Source: Rhizobium mongolense subsp. loessense (lineage in GTDB: Bacteria; Pseudomonadota; Alphaproteobacteria; Rhizobiales; Rhizobiaceae). From it: 64,000 nt of DNA. Below the pieces are notes generated by a model that saw only the letters and a program-made list of their open reading frames with translations, made no database searches and was not told where the DNA came from. Where the stretch lies: contig NZ_FMTM01000001.1 in NCBI RefSeq assembly GCF_900099775.1, positions 62,001 to 126,000 on the forward strand. Reading direction: 5' to 3'. Position 1 is the stretch's first letter, and each line of letters begins with the position of its first letter. This document shows, in pieces, positions 27,610 to 37,043 of the stretch. Position numbers and translations under genes: made by a program.

Positions 27610-29808
27610 TCAGTTCGTGCGGGCCAGGTTGACCGGGAAGAACAGGGTTTCACCTGAAGAGTCGCTCACCCCGTCGTTATCGGTGACGGCATAGGCCTTG
27701 CCGTCGGCGTCGAAGGTGAAGCCTTCGATCTTGTCGAGCACGTAGCCGTTTGTGGCCGTCTTCAGCTCGTTGACGAAGTCGTAGGCTTCGGTTTTCTTGA
27801 CGGCCGGCAGCTCGCCGCCGAGCTTGGCGGGCTTGAGATCGGCGATCGCCACCTTATAGAGCTTCTTCAACTTCGCGGCATCGCCCACGAGGTTGTCGCG
27901 CTCGATGATATAAACGCTGTCGCCATGGGCAGAGATTTCCGAAAGACCGACCCAGCCATTTTCGGACTTGTCGAGCGGGTAGCGCACGGCGCCCCATTCC
28001 TTGCTCTTCGGATTGTAGGAGACGAGCTTGACGAAGCCCTTCTCGTCGTCCTTCCATTCACGCTGAATTGCCATCCACAGCGTGGCATCATCGCCGGAGC
28101 CGATGATCGTCACGCCTTCGAAACCGTATCGGATTTCGTTGGCCGTCAGTTCCTTCGGCAAGGCGACCTCGGCCTTGATCTCGCCCTTCGGATTGACGTG
28201 GTAGAGCGCGTGCGGCAGCAGCTTTTCGCTGTTGCCTTCCGAAGCAAGCCAGAACCAGCCCTTCTCATCGACCGCGATGCCCTCGATGTCGAGCTTCTGG
28301 GCGGCAGCACCGTCACGCTTGACCGTCAGCGTCTCGGTGATAACGGCGGGCTTCTGCGTCGCGTCGATCGTGTAGATCGTCGGCTGCGTGCCGAGCACGC
28401 TGTCGCTGACCGCAAAGAGCTTGCCGGGCTTTTCCGGAATGGCAGCAAGGCCCGAAAGGGCGGCAAAGCCGACCGGGTTGCCATCCTTCTCGGCCGCGAC
28501 GATCTGCGGGTAGGCCTTCTCTCTCTCGGCAAGCTCGTAGATCATCACATGCGAGCGCGGGCCGCCGTCCTCGCCGAGATCGACTTCGTTGGCGGTCGCA
28601 AAGAGGTTGTGCGAGGGGATGGCTACAGCGCCTTCCGGCGAAACGCCCGATGGCAATATCTGCGAGAGTTCCGGGTCGGCGCCCGTGTCCTTGTAGACGC
28701 CGACAACAGAAGAGCGCTCGGCAAGTACGAAGAAATATTGCTGGCCTCCGAACGTGGCTGCTTCCAGTCCCTCCGGTTCGACGCCCTTCGACGAAGAGCG
28801 GCCGTCGGGATAATGGCCCAGATCAGCCACGGCGCGCTCGAAGGAGCTGCCGGATTCGTAGAGAACCTTGCCGGTCTTGTCGAAGATCGTGAAGCCGCGC
28901 GAGCCGCCTTGATAATCCCCTTCGTTGGCGACGACGAGACGGTTGTCGTCCAGCCATTTCACAGCGTCGGGTTCGCGCAGAACACTCTTCAGTTCGTCAG
29001 CAAACTTCAGCGCCCCGTCCTTCTTCGTGTCGATACCCGAAAGGTCCGTGCTGGCCGCGGAGAAATGCGTCTTCACCTGTGCGGTTTTGGCGTCGATGAT
29101 GACGATCTCGTTGTTTTCCTGCAGTGTCAGTGCGATCTCATCCTGGCCGTTGAAGGCGACGAATTCCGGCTCCGGGTCCTCCGGCGCGACGGCCGAGAGG
29201 CCGGTCAGCGCAACGTGCTTGATCGTGCCGCAATCGACCGCTCCGTCCTTGACCTGGAAGATGACGATATCGCCTGCCGGCATCTGCGGGATCTTGCCGT
29301 CGTTGACGTCTTCGTCGCGCTCGTTCTCGATGGCGATGGTGCCGAGTGTCTTGTCCTTGTTGAGCGCGATCGAATCCGGCTGACCGCCGAGATCGCAGGT
29401 GTTCTCGATCTTTTTGGTGGCAACGTCGACGATTGCCAGACGACCGGAAGGCTTCTGCTTACTCTCGCCGGTATTGACGGCTACGAGCGCCTTGCCGGCT
29501 GCCGACGCAACGGATGTCGGCTCGCCGTCCATCATCACCACGCCGCCGGGTTTCGGGGCCTTGGCATCAATAATGTCGACGAAGCCGATCGCGCCGAGCG
29601 GGCTGTCACTGTAAATCAGCGTCCTGCCGTCATCGGTGGCGGTGATGATTTCGGCGGAGGTCGTGGAAAGCTTGTCCTTGCCGGCGGGCAGGTTTGCGGC
29701 AACCGGGAAGGACGCAATACGATTGAAAACAGGCTCCGCAGCGGCCGGGAAAGCAACGGACGCGAGAAGCACGGCAGCCAGCGGTGCCTTGCGCGATGAA
29801 ATGGTCAT
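27610..29808 (-). CDS. Exported esterase-like phytase-family protein
   Basis: 732 residues from ATG 29808 with a signal peptide (MTISSRKAPLAAVLLASVAF, cleavage after PAAA). GGGGGA lies upstream. The N-terminal half (about 60-420) is a beta-propeller of the alkaline-phosphatase/choice-of-anchor type with repeated strands such as GGQPDSIALNKDKTLGTIAIENERDEDVNDG. The C-terminal half holds the phytase-like esterase domain (GFAALSGLAAIPEKPGKLFAVSD, IEGIAVDEKGWFWLASEGNS, IEGFTFDADGKAYAVTDNDG). Periplasmic phosphate-ester hydrolysis is the family expectation. A Pho box was not recognised upstream. Confidence 0.82.
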   Translation of the reverse strand: MTISSRKAPLAAVLLASVAFPAAAEPVFNRIASFPVAANLPAGKDKLSTTSAEIITATDDGRTLIYSDSPLGAIGFVDIIDAKAPKPGGVVMMDGEPTSVASAAGKALVAVNTGESKQKPSGRLAIVDVATKKIENTCDLGGQPDSIALNKDKTLGTIAIENERDEDVNDGKIPQMPAGDIVIFQVKDGAVDCGTIKHVALTGLSAVAPEDPEPEFVAFNGQDEIALTLQENNEIVIIDAKTAQVKTHFSAASTDLSGIDTKKDGALKFADELKSVLREPDAVKWLDDNRLVVANEGDYQGGSRGFTIFDKTGKVLYESGSSFERAVADLGHYPDGRSSSKGVEPEGLEAATFGGQQYFFVLAERSSVVGVYKDTGADPELSQILPSGVSPEGAVAIPSHNLFATANEVDLGEDGGPRSHVMIYELAEREKAYPQIVAAEKDGNPVGFAALSGLAAIPEKPGKLFAVSDSVLGTQPTIYTIDATQKPAVITETLTVKRDGAAAQKLDIEGIAVDEKGWFWLASEGNSEKLLPHALYHVNPKGEIKAEVALPKELTANEIRYGFEGVTIIGSGDDATLWMAIQREWKDDEKGFVKLVSYNPKSKEWGAVRYPLDKSENGWVGLSEISAHGDSVYIIERDNLVGDAAKLKKLYKVAIADLKPAKLGGELPAVKKTEAYDFVNELKTATNGYVLDKIEGFTFDADGKAYAVTDNDGVSDSSGETLFFPVNLARTN

Positions 29809-29902
29809 GAAATCCCCCATGTGTCGAATATTCGAAACGGGGGATTTTTGAGGGACGGTGATGACAGACACATGACAGGCGGCGCGTTTTGCACTGCCCT
29901 GT

Positions 29903-30802
29903 CTATACAGCCGTCTGCTCGCGGCGCAGTTCGTTGCGCATGATGAAGAGGGAGGCGCACAAGATCAATGCCGCGCCGAGCCAGAGATAACCGGTAGGTG
30001 CATAGCCGAAGACGAGCCAACCCGCAAAAACGTTGAGCGGCAGCTTGAGATCGTCGAAGGGCTGCACATAGGCAGCATCGGCCACTGTATAGGCAAGCGT
30101 GAGAAAATACTGCGCGAGCACGGTCAGCAGGCCGGCGAGTACGAACAGCCCAAGCGTGACGCCCGCCGGAACCGCGAAGCCGGCCGCCAGCGCCAGCCCG
30201 CCATTGATGGGCGTCAGAAGTACCAGCAGCCAGACCGTGATGGTTTCGGGCCGCTCGATGCCCGTCAGATTCTTGGTGATCAGCGAGGATGCGCCCCAGA
30301 GCAGCGCCGAGAGGACCGGAAGCAGGGCCGCCCAAGTGAAACTGACCGACCAGGGCTGCAAGATGAGCATCGCACCGGCAAAGCCGGCGACCGTTGCCGC
30401 CCAACGCGCCGGACCAACGCGTTCCCCGAGAAAGAGTCGCGCACCGAGAATGATAAAAAACGGCGATGTCATCACCAGCGCGATCGCCTGCCAGATCGGC
30501 ACAGAGGCGAGCCCCGTGACCCAGGCTTCGACGCCGAGCGCCGCAAAGGCGACGCGCACGACATGGCGCCAAGGATAATTGGTGCGCATCGCCGAGAAGC
30601 CGGCCCGATAGAGGAACGGGAGCGAGAAGACGAGCGCGAAGGCATATTGCCAGAAGGCGATGGACGCAGTCGGGAAGGCAAGCTTCATCGCCATCCATTG
30701 CGTGACGACGTTAAGTATCGCGAAGGCCACGCCGGCCAGCACCATCCAGGCGGCACCCACCATGGCACGCGACGTGGAAATACCGAGGGAAGTCTGATTC
30801 AT
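29903..30802 (-). CDS. ribN: RibN-type riboflavin transporter (EamA/DMT family)
   Basis: 299 residues with ten predicted transmembrane helices as two EamA repeats (AMVGAAWMVLAGVAFAILNV near the start, TWAALLPVLSALLWGASSLI beginning the second). The upstream FMN riboswitch ties it to flavin homeostasis. Riboswitch-controlled EamA proteins of this sort are the RibN riboflavin importers known from Rhizobium, Ochrobactrum and Vibrio. ATG 30802 (MNQTSLG) and 30811 (MNDMNQ) are both possible. Earlier in-frame Met codons lie inside the riboswitch and are rejected. When FMN is abundant, expression should be off. Confidence 0.85.
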   Translation of the reverse strand: MNQTSLGISTSRAMVGAAWMVLAGVAFAILNVVTQWMAMKLAFPTASIAFWQYAFALVFSLPFLYRAGFSAMRTNYPWRHVVRVAFAALGVEAWVTGLASVPIWQAIALVMTSPFFIILGARLFLGERVGPARWAATVAGFAGAMLILQPWSVSFTWAALLPVLSALLWGASSLITKNLTGIERPETITVWLLVLLTPINGGLALAAGFAVPAGVTLGLFVLAGLLTVLAQYFLTLAYTVADAAYVQPFDDLKLPLNVFAGWLVFGYAPTGYLWLGAALILCASLFIMRNELRREQTAV

Positions 30803-30896
30803 GTCATTCATCCAAGATAAAAAGGACCAACACAAATCAGGACGCATGAGCGCAACAACACCGGCGGCAGTTCCCCGCCCCTCGTGCATTCGCCCA

Positions 30897-31040
30897 TTCT
30901 CTTTCATCCGGACTATGACCGTCGGCTCCGGCATCGTACCGGATCTGCTGACCCCTCCCCGCCCATGGGCGGGGAAGGCGCTCGCGGGCTCGGGCCGGGG
31001 CCCTTACCGCCGGTGGGGACTTTCACCCCGCCCTGAGAAC
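30897..31040 (-). promoter_or_regulatory. FMN riboswitch (RFN element)
   Basis: On the reverse strand the full RFN consensus is readable. It opens with CAGGGCGGGGTGAAAGTCCC and ACCGGCGGTAAGGG, then AGCCCGCGAGC, and a variable GC-rich helix (CCCCGCCCATGGGCGGGG). GGTCAGCAGATCCGGT comes next, then GCCGGAGCCGACGGTCATAG, and it closes with TCCGGATGAAAGAG. It lies about 85 bases before the ribN start. No long U-tract follows, so translational control is likelier than termination. Confidence 0.96.
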
Positions 31041-31090
31041 AGAAAAGCCGTAGATGAAACTTGAAAAGCCCGCAAGACCTACGGAAAGTG

Positions 31091-31119
31091 CAAAAGGGTC
31101 CGGCTTTCGCCGAACCCTT
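31091..31119 (-). terminator. hupB terminator
   Basis: Reverse-strand hairpin AAGGGTTCGGC-GAAA-GCCGGACCCTTTT about 50 bases after the hupB stop. It has a GNRA loop and a short U-tract. Confidence 0.8.
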
Positions 31120-31165
31120 CCAAACCTGGGCTGCCGGTCTCGTCATCCGGCGGCCAGAAATCTCA

Positions 31166-31441
31166 TTAGCCGTTAACGGCATCCTTCAGGCCCTTGCCAG
31201 GCGTGAACTTCGGCACGTTGCGAGCCGGAATATTGACTTCAGCGCCGGTGGACGGATTGCGGCCCTTGGTGGCAGCGCGATGAGAAACGGTGAAGCTGCC
31301 GAAGCCGGCGAGACGGATGTCGCCCTTCTTCTTCAGTTCAGCCTGGACAACGTCGAAAACAGCGTCGACAGCAGAAGCAGCGTCAGCCTTGGTGAGGCCA
31401 GCCTTTTCGGCAACTGCGGACACGAGTTCATTCTTGTTCAT
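31166..31441 (-). CDS. hupB: HU family DNA-binding protein
   Basis: 91-residue nucleoid protein that binds and bends DNA non-specifically. It has the standard fold: N-terminal helices (MNKNELVSAVAEKAGLTKADA) and the beta-arm region GFGSFTVSHRAATKGRNPST ending IPARNVPKFTPGKGLKDAV. ATG 31441 has AGGGGTGG upstream. It is immediately downstream of lon on the same strand, as in many proteobacteria, but a terminator separates them. Confidence 0.96.
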   Translation of the reverse strand: MNKNELVSAVAEKAGLTKADAASAVDAVFDVVQAELKKKGDIRLAGFGSFTVSHRAATKGRNPSTGAEVNIPARNVPKFTPGKGLKDAVNG

Positions 31442-31573
31442 GTTTCCACCCCTTTCAATGGTTCGAAACGACTCAAATCTGTAAGCCAGGCACAGAATAA
31501 GTTTCATCAGGCCCGCCGCAACCCAAAAGCCCTGCAAATCAAGGAAAAGCAAGCGGCTCTGTGACGTTTTCAC

Positions 31574-31605
31574 AAAAAAGGCTGGCGTTTTAAGCCAGCC
31601 TTTTC
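31574..31605 (-). terminator. lon terminator
   Basis: Reverse-strand AAAAGGCTGGC-TTAAAAC-GCCAGCCTTTTTT, a 7-bp GC-rich stem with six T residues. It uncouples hupB from lon. Confidence 0.9.
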
Positions 31606-31646
31606 CGAGTTTTGCAGCATTTTGACATAAATGTGGCAGTCAGCGC

Positions 31647-34064
31647 TTAGTGAGCGATGGCTGCACCTGTCTCGTCGAGACCCTCGACCGTCGCGATGAC
31701 CGGCGTTTCAACCGTTCCATCCCATTCGATCGGTTCGGGCCTGCGAACCAGCGCATGCTTGATCACCTCGCCCATGCGGGATACCGGGATGATCTCCATG
31801 TTGTTCTTCACGTTGTCCGGAATCTCCGCCAAATCCTTGGCATTTTCTTCCGGGATCAGCACCTTCTTGATGCCGCCGCGAAGCGCTGCGAGCAGCTTTT
31901 CCTTCAGGCCGCCGATTGGCAGAACGCGGCCGCGAAGGGTGATCTCGCCGGTCATGGCGACATCCTTGTTGACTGGAATGCCGGTCATGATCGAGACGAT
32001 CGCGGTTGCCATGGCGACACCGGCCGACGGGCCATCCTTCGGCGTCGCGCCTTCCGGCACGTGCACGTGGATGTCGCTCTTGTCAAAGCGCGGCGGCTCG
32101 ATGCCGAAATCGACAGCGCGCGAGCGAACGTACGAGGCCGCAGCGGAGATCGACTCCTTCATGACTTCCTTCAGATTGCCAGTGACCGTCATGCGGCCCT
32201 TGCCCGGCATCATCACGCCTTCGATCGTCAACAGCTCGCCGCCGACTTCGGTCCAGGCAAGACCGGTGACCACCCCGACCTGATCCTCGCGCTCGGCTTC
32301 GCCGTGGCGGAAGCGCGGAACGCCCAGATAGTCGTCGATGTTGGCAGCCGTGACGGCGACCGACTTCGCCTTGCCCTTGATGATCTCGGTCACCGCCTTG
32401 CGGGCGAGCTTCATAAGTTCGCGTTCGAAGTTACGCACGCCTGCTTCGCGGGTGTATTGCTGGCTGATCGCCATCAGGGCATCGTCGCTGACCGAAAATT
32501 CTTCCGGCTGCAACGCATGTTCCTTGATGGCCTTCGGCAGCAGGTGCCGCTTGGCGATTTCGCGCTTTTCGTCTTCAGTGTAGCCGGCGATACGGATGAT
32601 CTCCATGCGGTCCATCAAAGGTGCCGGAATGTTCAGCGTATTCGCCGTCGTGATGAACATCACGTCCGACAGGTCGTATTCGACTTCCAGGTAGTGATCC
32701 ATGAAGGTCGAGTTCTGGGCCGGGTCGAGCACTTCGAGCAGGGCCGAGGACGGATCGCCGCGGAAATCCATGCCCATCTTGTCGATCTCGTCGAGCAGGA
32801 AGAGCGGATTGGACTTCTTCGCCTTCTTCATCGACTGGATGACCTTGCCGGGCATCGAGCCGATATAGGTGCGGCGGTGACCGCGGATTTCGGCTTCGTC
32901 GCGAACGCCGCCGAGCGCCATGCGGACATACTCACGGCCGGTCGCCTTGGCGATCGACTGCGCAAGCGAGGTCTTCCCGACGCCCGGAGGGCCGACGAGG
33001 CACAGGATCGGACCCTTGAGCTTGGCTGCACGCGCCTGCACGGCGAGATACTCGACGATCCGCTCCTTGACCTTGTCCAGGCCGAAGTGATCGGCTTCGA
33101 GGATCTGTTCTGCGTGGTTTAGGTCCGACTTGATCTTCGATTTCTTGCCCCACGGAATGCCGAGCAGCCAGTCGAGATAGTTGCGGACGACGGTTGCTTC
33201 GGCAGACATCGGGCTCATCTGGCGCAGCTTCTTCAGCTCCGCGTCGGCCTTCTCGCGCGCTTCCTTGGAAAGCTTGGTCTTGGAGATGCGCTCTTCCAGT
33301 TCAGCCATCTCGTCGCGGCCTTCCTCGCCGTCTCCGAGCTCCTTCTGGATCGCCTTCATCTGCTCATTAAGGTAGTATTCTCGCTGGGTCTTCTCCATTT
33401 GGCGCTTGACGCGCGAGCGGATGCGCTTTTCGACCTGCAGGACCGAAATCTCGCCTTCCATGAAGCCGAGCGCCTTTTCGAGACGAGCCTTGACGCTGGT
33501 GGTTTCCAGCATCTCCTGCTTTTCGGTAATCTTGATCGACAGGTGCGAAGCTACCGTATCGGCGAGCTTGGAATAATCGTCGATCTGGCTGGCAGCGCCG
33601 ACCACTTCAGGCGAGATCTTCTTGTTGAGCTTCACATAGCTCTCGAACTCCGAAACGACGGAGCGCGACAGCGCTTCCAGCTCGACCGGGTCGTCATGCG
33701 GCTCGTCGAGCACATGGCCGAGCGCCTCGTAGAAATCCTCGCGGCTGGTATAGGCATCGATCTCGGCACGGGCGCGGCCTTCGACAAGAACCTTCACGGT
33801 GCCGTCGGGCAGCTTCAGGAGCTGCAGAACGTTGGCAACCGTGCCGACATTATGAATTGCTGAAGGATCTGGATCATCATCGCTTGCGTTGATCTGGGTG
33901 ACCAGCATGATCTGCTTGTCAGAACCCATGACCTCTTCAAGCGCACGGATCGACTTTTCCCGTCCGACGAACAGCGGCACGATCATATGGGGGAAGACCA
34001 CGATGTCGCGCAGGGGCAAAACAGGATAGGCAGTGCTGCTCGCTACAGACGTTTTCTTCGTCAT
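31647..34064 (-). CDS. lon: ATP-dependent protease Lon
   Basis: 805-residue AAA+ serine protease that degrades misfolded and regulatory proteins; in rhizobia Lon also influences exopolysaccharide. The N-terminal LON substrate domain ([23 protein letters not shown]) is followed by a coiled coil near 200-260. Walker A is [13 protein letters not shown] and Walker [13 protein letters not shown]. The proteolytic dyad is Ser680 (PKDGPSAG) and Lys723 (GGLKEKL). GGAAAGG lies before ATG 34064. The gene order clpP-clpX-lon-hupB is the common one. Confidence 0.97.
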   Translation of the reverse strand: MTKKTSVASSTAYPVLPLRDIVVFPHMIVPLFVGREKSIRALEEVMGSDKQIMLVTQINASDDDPDPSAIHNVGTVANVLQLLKLPDGTVKVLVEGRARAEIDAYTSREDFYEALGHVLDEPHDDPVELEALSRSVVSEFESYVKLNKKISPEVVGAASQIDDYSKLADTVASHLSIKITEKQEMLETTSVKARLEKALGFMEGEISVLQVEKRIRSRVKRQMEKTQREYYLNEQMKAIQKELGDGEEGRDEMAELEERISKTKLSKEAREKADAELKKLRQMSPMSAEATVVRNYLDWLLGIPWGKKSKIKSDLNHAEQILEADHFGLDKVKERIVEYLAVQARAAKLKGPILCLVGPPGVGKTSLAQSIAKATGREYVRMALGGVRDEAEIRGHRRTYIGSMPGKVIQSMKKAKKSNPLFLLDEIDKMGMDFRGDPSSALLEVLDPAQNSTFMDHYLEVEYDLSDVMFITTANTLNIPAPLMDRMEIIRIAGYTEDEKREIAKRHLLPKAIKEHALQPEEFSVSDDALMAISQQYTREAGVRNFERELMKLARKAVTEIIKGKAKSVAVTAANIDDYLGVPRFRHGEAEREDQVGVVTGLAWTEVGGELLTIEGVMMPGKGRMTVTGNLKEVMKESISAAASYVRSRAVDFGIEPPRFDKSDIHVHVPEGATPKDGPSAGVAMATAIVSIMTGIPVNKDVAMTGEITLRGRVLPIGGLKEKLLAALRGGIKKVLIPEENAKDLAEIPDNVKNNMEIIPVSRMGEVIKHALVRRPEPIEWDGTVETPVIATVEGLDETGAAIAH

Positions 34065-34412
34065 TTTATTTCCTTTCCATCGTCCCGTTTCCGGGCTCTT
34101 TGCGCGGCCGCATGCGATCGGCCGGCACTCTCACTTGGGCTACAAGTGGAGGTTCTGACTATGCATTTCAAGCCACGCTAACGCCCGCGTTCCACGGTTG
34201 TGACAGCTTTATTACAACGGAACGCTAGTACAATGAAGCGCCTAACTGGATCGGCGCTTACCGCTTCCGAACCGGCTAAAACACAAGGCCGGAAAACCCG
34301 CTATGGAATCATTCCATCATCGCCAAGGACGGAACATTCCGCAACGTCAGCAATAGCGTTTTCCCAGTCTTGCCAGCCATTATTAACAGGACCGTTCACG
34401 GTTTTTCAAATA
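34065..34412. promoter_or_regulatory. lon upstream region with two GGAA-TTCC palindromes
   Basis: No ORF is supported here. Two short palindromes stand 13 bases apart: ATGGAAT-C-ATTCCAT (34303-34317) and CGGAA-CA-TTCCG (34330-34341). A reverse-strand CTTGAAA at 34172-34166 matches the -35 of RpoH promoters about 100 bases before lon. I see no convincing matching -10, so heat-shock control is only a possibility. Confidence 0.35.
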
Positions 34413-34441
34413 GAAAGGGGCCCGCCTTCGGCAAGCCCCTA
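34413..34441 (-). terminator. clpX terminator
   Basis: Reverse-strand AGGGGCTTGCC-GAAG-GGCGGGCCCCT followed by a T-rich run (TTCTATTT), about 25 bases after the clpX stop. Confidence 0.8.
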
Positions 34442-34465
34442 AATCTAACCATACGAGAACCGGCA

Positions 34466-35743
34466 TCAGGCCGAGGCGTTCGCCTTTTCCTCCTGACGGT
34501 CCGCATAGATGTAGAGCGGACGGGCAGAACCGCGGGCAACTTCCTCGGAGATGACGACTTCGCGAACGCCTTCCAGCGCCGGCAGTTCGAACATCGTATC
34601 GAGCAGGATCTTCTCCATGATCGAGCGAAGGCCGCGGGCACCCGTCTTGCGTACGATCGCCTTGCGGGCGATTTCGCGAAGCGCATCCTCGTGGAAAGTG
34701 AGTTCCACGTCTTCCATTTCGAACAGGCGCTGATACTGCTTGATGAGCGCGTTCTTCGGTTCCGACAGAATCTGGATCAGCGCATCCTCATCGAGGTCTT
34801 CGAGCGTTGCCAGAACCGGCAGACGACCGATGAATTCCGGAATGAGGCCGAACTTCACCAGATCTTCCGGCTCGAGTTCGCGCAGCACTTCGCCGACGCG
34901 GCGGTCGTCCGGCGCCTTGACGGTCGCACCGAAGCCGATTGAGGTCTTCTCGCCGCGTGCCGAGATGATCTTGTCGAGACCGGCGAAGGCGCCGCCGCAG
35001 ATGAACAGGATGTTCGTCGTGTCGACTTGCAGGAATTCCTGCTGCGGATGCTTGCGGCCGCCTTGCGGTGGAACGGAAGCGACCGTGCCTTCCATGATCT
35101 TCAGAAGCGCCTGCTGCACGCCCTCGCCCGACACGTCGCGAGTGATCGAGGGATTGTCGGACTTGCGGGAGATCTTGTCGACCTCGTCGATATAGACGAT
35201 GCCGCGCTGAGCGCGCTCGACATTGTAGTCGGCAGACTGCAGAAGCTTCAGGATGATGTTTTCGACGTCCTCACCAACATAGCCGGCTTCGGTCAGCGTC
35301 GTTGCATCGGCCATCGTGAAGGGAACGTCGATGATGCGGGCGAGCGTCTGGGCGAGATAGGTCTTGCCGCAGCCAGTCGGGCCGACGAGCATGATGTTCG
35401 ACTTCGCCAGTTCGACTTCACTGTTCTTGGTGGCATGCGCCAGGCGCTTGTAATGGTTGTGGACGGCAACCGACAGTATCTTTTTCGCCTGCCGCTGGCC
35501 GATGACGTATTCGTCGAGAACCTTGATGATGTCCTGGGGCGTGGGAACGCCGTCGCGGGACTTGACCATCGAGGACTTGTTCTCCTCGCGGATGATGTCC
35601 ATGCACAGTTCGACGCATTCATCGCAGATGAAGACGGTCGGCCCGGCGATTAGCTTCCGGACTTCGTGCTGGCTCTTTCCGCAGAACGAACAATACAGGG
35701 TATTCTTGGAGTCGCCGCCGTTGCTGCCGCTGACCTTGCTCAT
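34466..35743 (-). CDS. clpX: ATP-dependent Clp protease ATP-binding subunit ClpX
   Basis: 425-residue AAA+ unfoldase that feeds substrates to ClpP. The N-terminal zinc-binding domain has two Cys pairs ([11 protein letters not shown] at about 19-22 and [10 protein letters not shown] at about 38-41). Walker A is [15 protein letters not shown], Walker [11 protein letters not shown] and sensor/IGF-loop region [14 protein letters not shown] 35743 has GGAAGGAAAG upstream. It is separated from clpP by about 300 bases containing inverted repeats, so the two may be independently controlled. Confidence 0.97.
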   Translation of the reverse strand: MSKVSGSNGGDSKNTLYCSFCGKSQHEVRKLIAGPTVFICDECVELCMDIIREENKSSMVKSRDGVPTPQDIIKVLDEYVIGQRQAKKILSVAVHNHYKRLAHATKNSEVELAKSNIMLVGPTGCGKTYLAQTLARIIDVPFTMADATTLTEAGYVGEDVENIILKLLQSADYNVERAQRGIVYIDEVDKISRKSDNPSITRDVSGEGVQQALLKIMEGTVASVPPQGGRKHPQQEFLQVDTTNILFICGGAFAGLDKIISARGEKTSIGFGATVKAPDDRRVGEVLRELEPEDLVKFGLIPEFIGRLPVLATLEDLDEDALIQILSEPKNALIKQYQRLFEMEDVELTFHEDALREIARKAIVRKTGARGLRSIMEKILLDTMFELPALEGVREVVISEEVARGSARPLYIYADRQEEKANASA

Positions 35744-36045
35744 ATCACTTTCCTTCCAGCACGCCGCATTTCAAGGTGAAATCGCGGTCCACTCAATGGC
35801 CCGCCGGCCTGCTCCCACCGGAGCATCAGCCGGCCAAGGCTTTAAGGGGTAAAAACCGGTACCCAACCAAAACATGCCCGGGTTCCGGCGGCAACGAACT
35901 CCCCTTCGAATGCCGAATGCTATGTCATACAGATTCAACATAGCATTAATAGCTACTATTAGCGTCTTCGCTACCGCATTAAACCCCTTGTTCAATCACA
36001 AATGGGATAGAACTGTGGCGGCAAAAACACCATCCCTATTAATTA
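35744..36045. repeat. clpP-clpX intergenic region with nested inverted repeats
   Basis: No gene is supported. A perfect 10-bp inverted repeat AATGCTATGT (35916-35925) / ACATAGCATT (35938-35947) has a 12-base spacer. It is followed at once by TAATAG-CTA-CTATTA (35947-35961). Local AT content is higher than in the flanking genes. This could be a clpX operator or a rho-assisted end of clpP mRNA. Confidence 0.45.
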
Positions 36046-36675
36046 CTAGGCCTGATCGCCTTCCATTTCGATGCGCGAGGTCAGGACCTTGTCGATCACG
36101 CCCCAGCTCTGAGCCTCGTCGGCATCCATGAAGTGGTCGCGGTCGAGGGTCTTTTCAACTTCTTCGTAGCTGCGGCCGGTATGCTTCACGTAAACCTCGT
36201 TCAGCCGGCGCTTCATCTTCAGGATATCCTTGGCGTGGCGCTCAATGTCGGATGCCTGCCCCTGGAAGCCACCGGAGGGCTGGTGAACCATGATGCGGGA
36301 ATTCGGAGTGGCAAAGCGCATATCCTTGTGGCCGGCGGCCAGAAGCAGCGAGCCCATCGAGGCCGCCTGGCCGATGCAGAGTGTCGAAACGGCGGGCTTG
36401 ATGAACTGCATCGTGTCATAGATCGCCATGCCGGCACTCACGACGCCGCCCGGCGAATTGATATAGAGCGCAATTTCCTTCTTCGGGTTTTCGGCTTCAA
36501 GGAAGAGAAGCTGGGCGCAAACGAGCGTCGCCATGTGATCCTCGACGGCGCCCGTCAGGAAGATGATACGTTCCTTCAGCAGGCGCGAATAGATGTCGTA
36601 GGAGCGTTCACCGCGATTGGTCTGTTCCACGACCATCGGCACGAGGGCCATAGCGGTATCGACTGGGTTTCTCAT
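36046..36675 (-). CDS. clpP: ATP-dependent Clp protease proteolytic subunit ClpP
   Basis: 209-residue serine protease that forms the tetradecameric barrel with ClpX or ClpA caps. The catalytic triad is intact: Ser106 in [11 protein letters not shown], His131 in [10 protein letters not shown] and Asp180 in [12 protein letters not shown]. The oxyanion loop [10 protein letters not shown] is near residue 73. AAAGGACG precedes ATG 36675 and a good promoter candidate lies just upstream. ClpXP is essential for cell-cycle progression in several alphaproteobacteria. Confidence 0.97.
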   Translation of the reverse strand: MRNPVDTAMALVPMVVEQTNRGERSYDIYSRLLKERIIFLTGAVEDHMATLVCAQLLFLEAENPKKEIALYINSPGGVVSAGMAIYDTMQFIKPAVSTLCIGQAASMGSLLLAAGHKDMRFATPNSRIMVHQPSGGFQGQASDIERHAKDILKMKRRLNEVYVKHTGRSYEEVEKTLDRDHFMDADEAQSWGVIDKVLTSRIEMEGDQA

Positions 36676-36736
36676 GTGCGTCCTTTGCCAACGTCTGCCG
36701 GCTGCCGCCGGGAATCAAAGAAAATGCTTCATCCCT

Positions 36737-36766
36737 ACATAGAGTGTCACCGCCCTCTTCTTCAAG
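36737..36766 (-). promoter_or_regulatory. Candidate clpP promoter
   Basis: Reverse-strand CTTGAA (36766-36761), an 18-base spacer and CTATGT (36742-36737) would place the start of transcription about 55 bases before clpP. CTTGAA fits both the housekeeping and the RpoH -35 element of rhizobia, so heat induction is possible. Confidence 0.5.
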
Positions 36767-37043
36767 ACACGCATAAGGATAACGTTAAGAAGCGGAGCCC
36801 GGCGCAGGATGAACCTCATGACAGGGCTATCTCCCAGCTGCCGCTTGACCGGGAGAGGCCATCAAGGGCGCGCACAGCTTTTCTCCGCCACAGGATGAAC
36901 GAACCCTAAACGCATTCGGATGGTCCTGAGGGCGGTTTACCTTGTGGAAAGCCTAATGGCGAATATTGGGCGGAAGGCGTTCCGGCATTAATCGGCTGGA
37001 GAATTTCGGCGGCGAAAATGCCCGCATTCCAAGGGGTGTTGCC

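Noticed and set aside
27925..29799. Long plus-strand frame (624 codons) opposite the phytase-like gene
   Set aside because: Antisense shadow; no ribosome binding site or recognisable motif, whereas the reverse strand has a signal peptide and repeated domain motifs.
30802..30934. N-terminal extension of the ribN frame to an ATG at 30934
   Set aside because: The extra codons lie within or just after the FMN riboswitch, and the peptide has no transporter character; the ATG at 30802 or 30811 leaves the riboswitch as untranslated leader.
31650..33122. Plus-strand frame of 490 codons opposite lon
   Set aside because: Composition typical of a shadow frame; lon on the other strand has all catalytic motifs.
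35767..35774. CTTGAAA as a heat-shock -35 for clpX
   Set aside because: It is only about 25-30 bases from the clpX ATG, leaving no room for a -10 and leader.
35771..35995. 74-codon reverse frame between clpP and clpX
   Set aside because: No ribosome binding site, no conserved character, and it runs through the inverted repeats.
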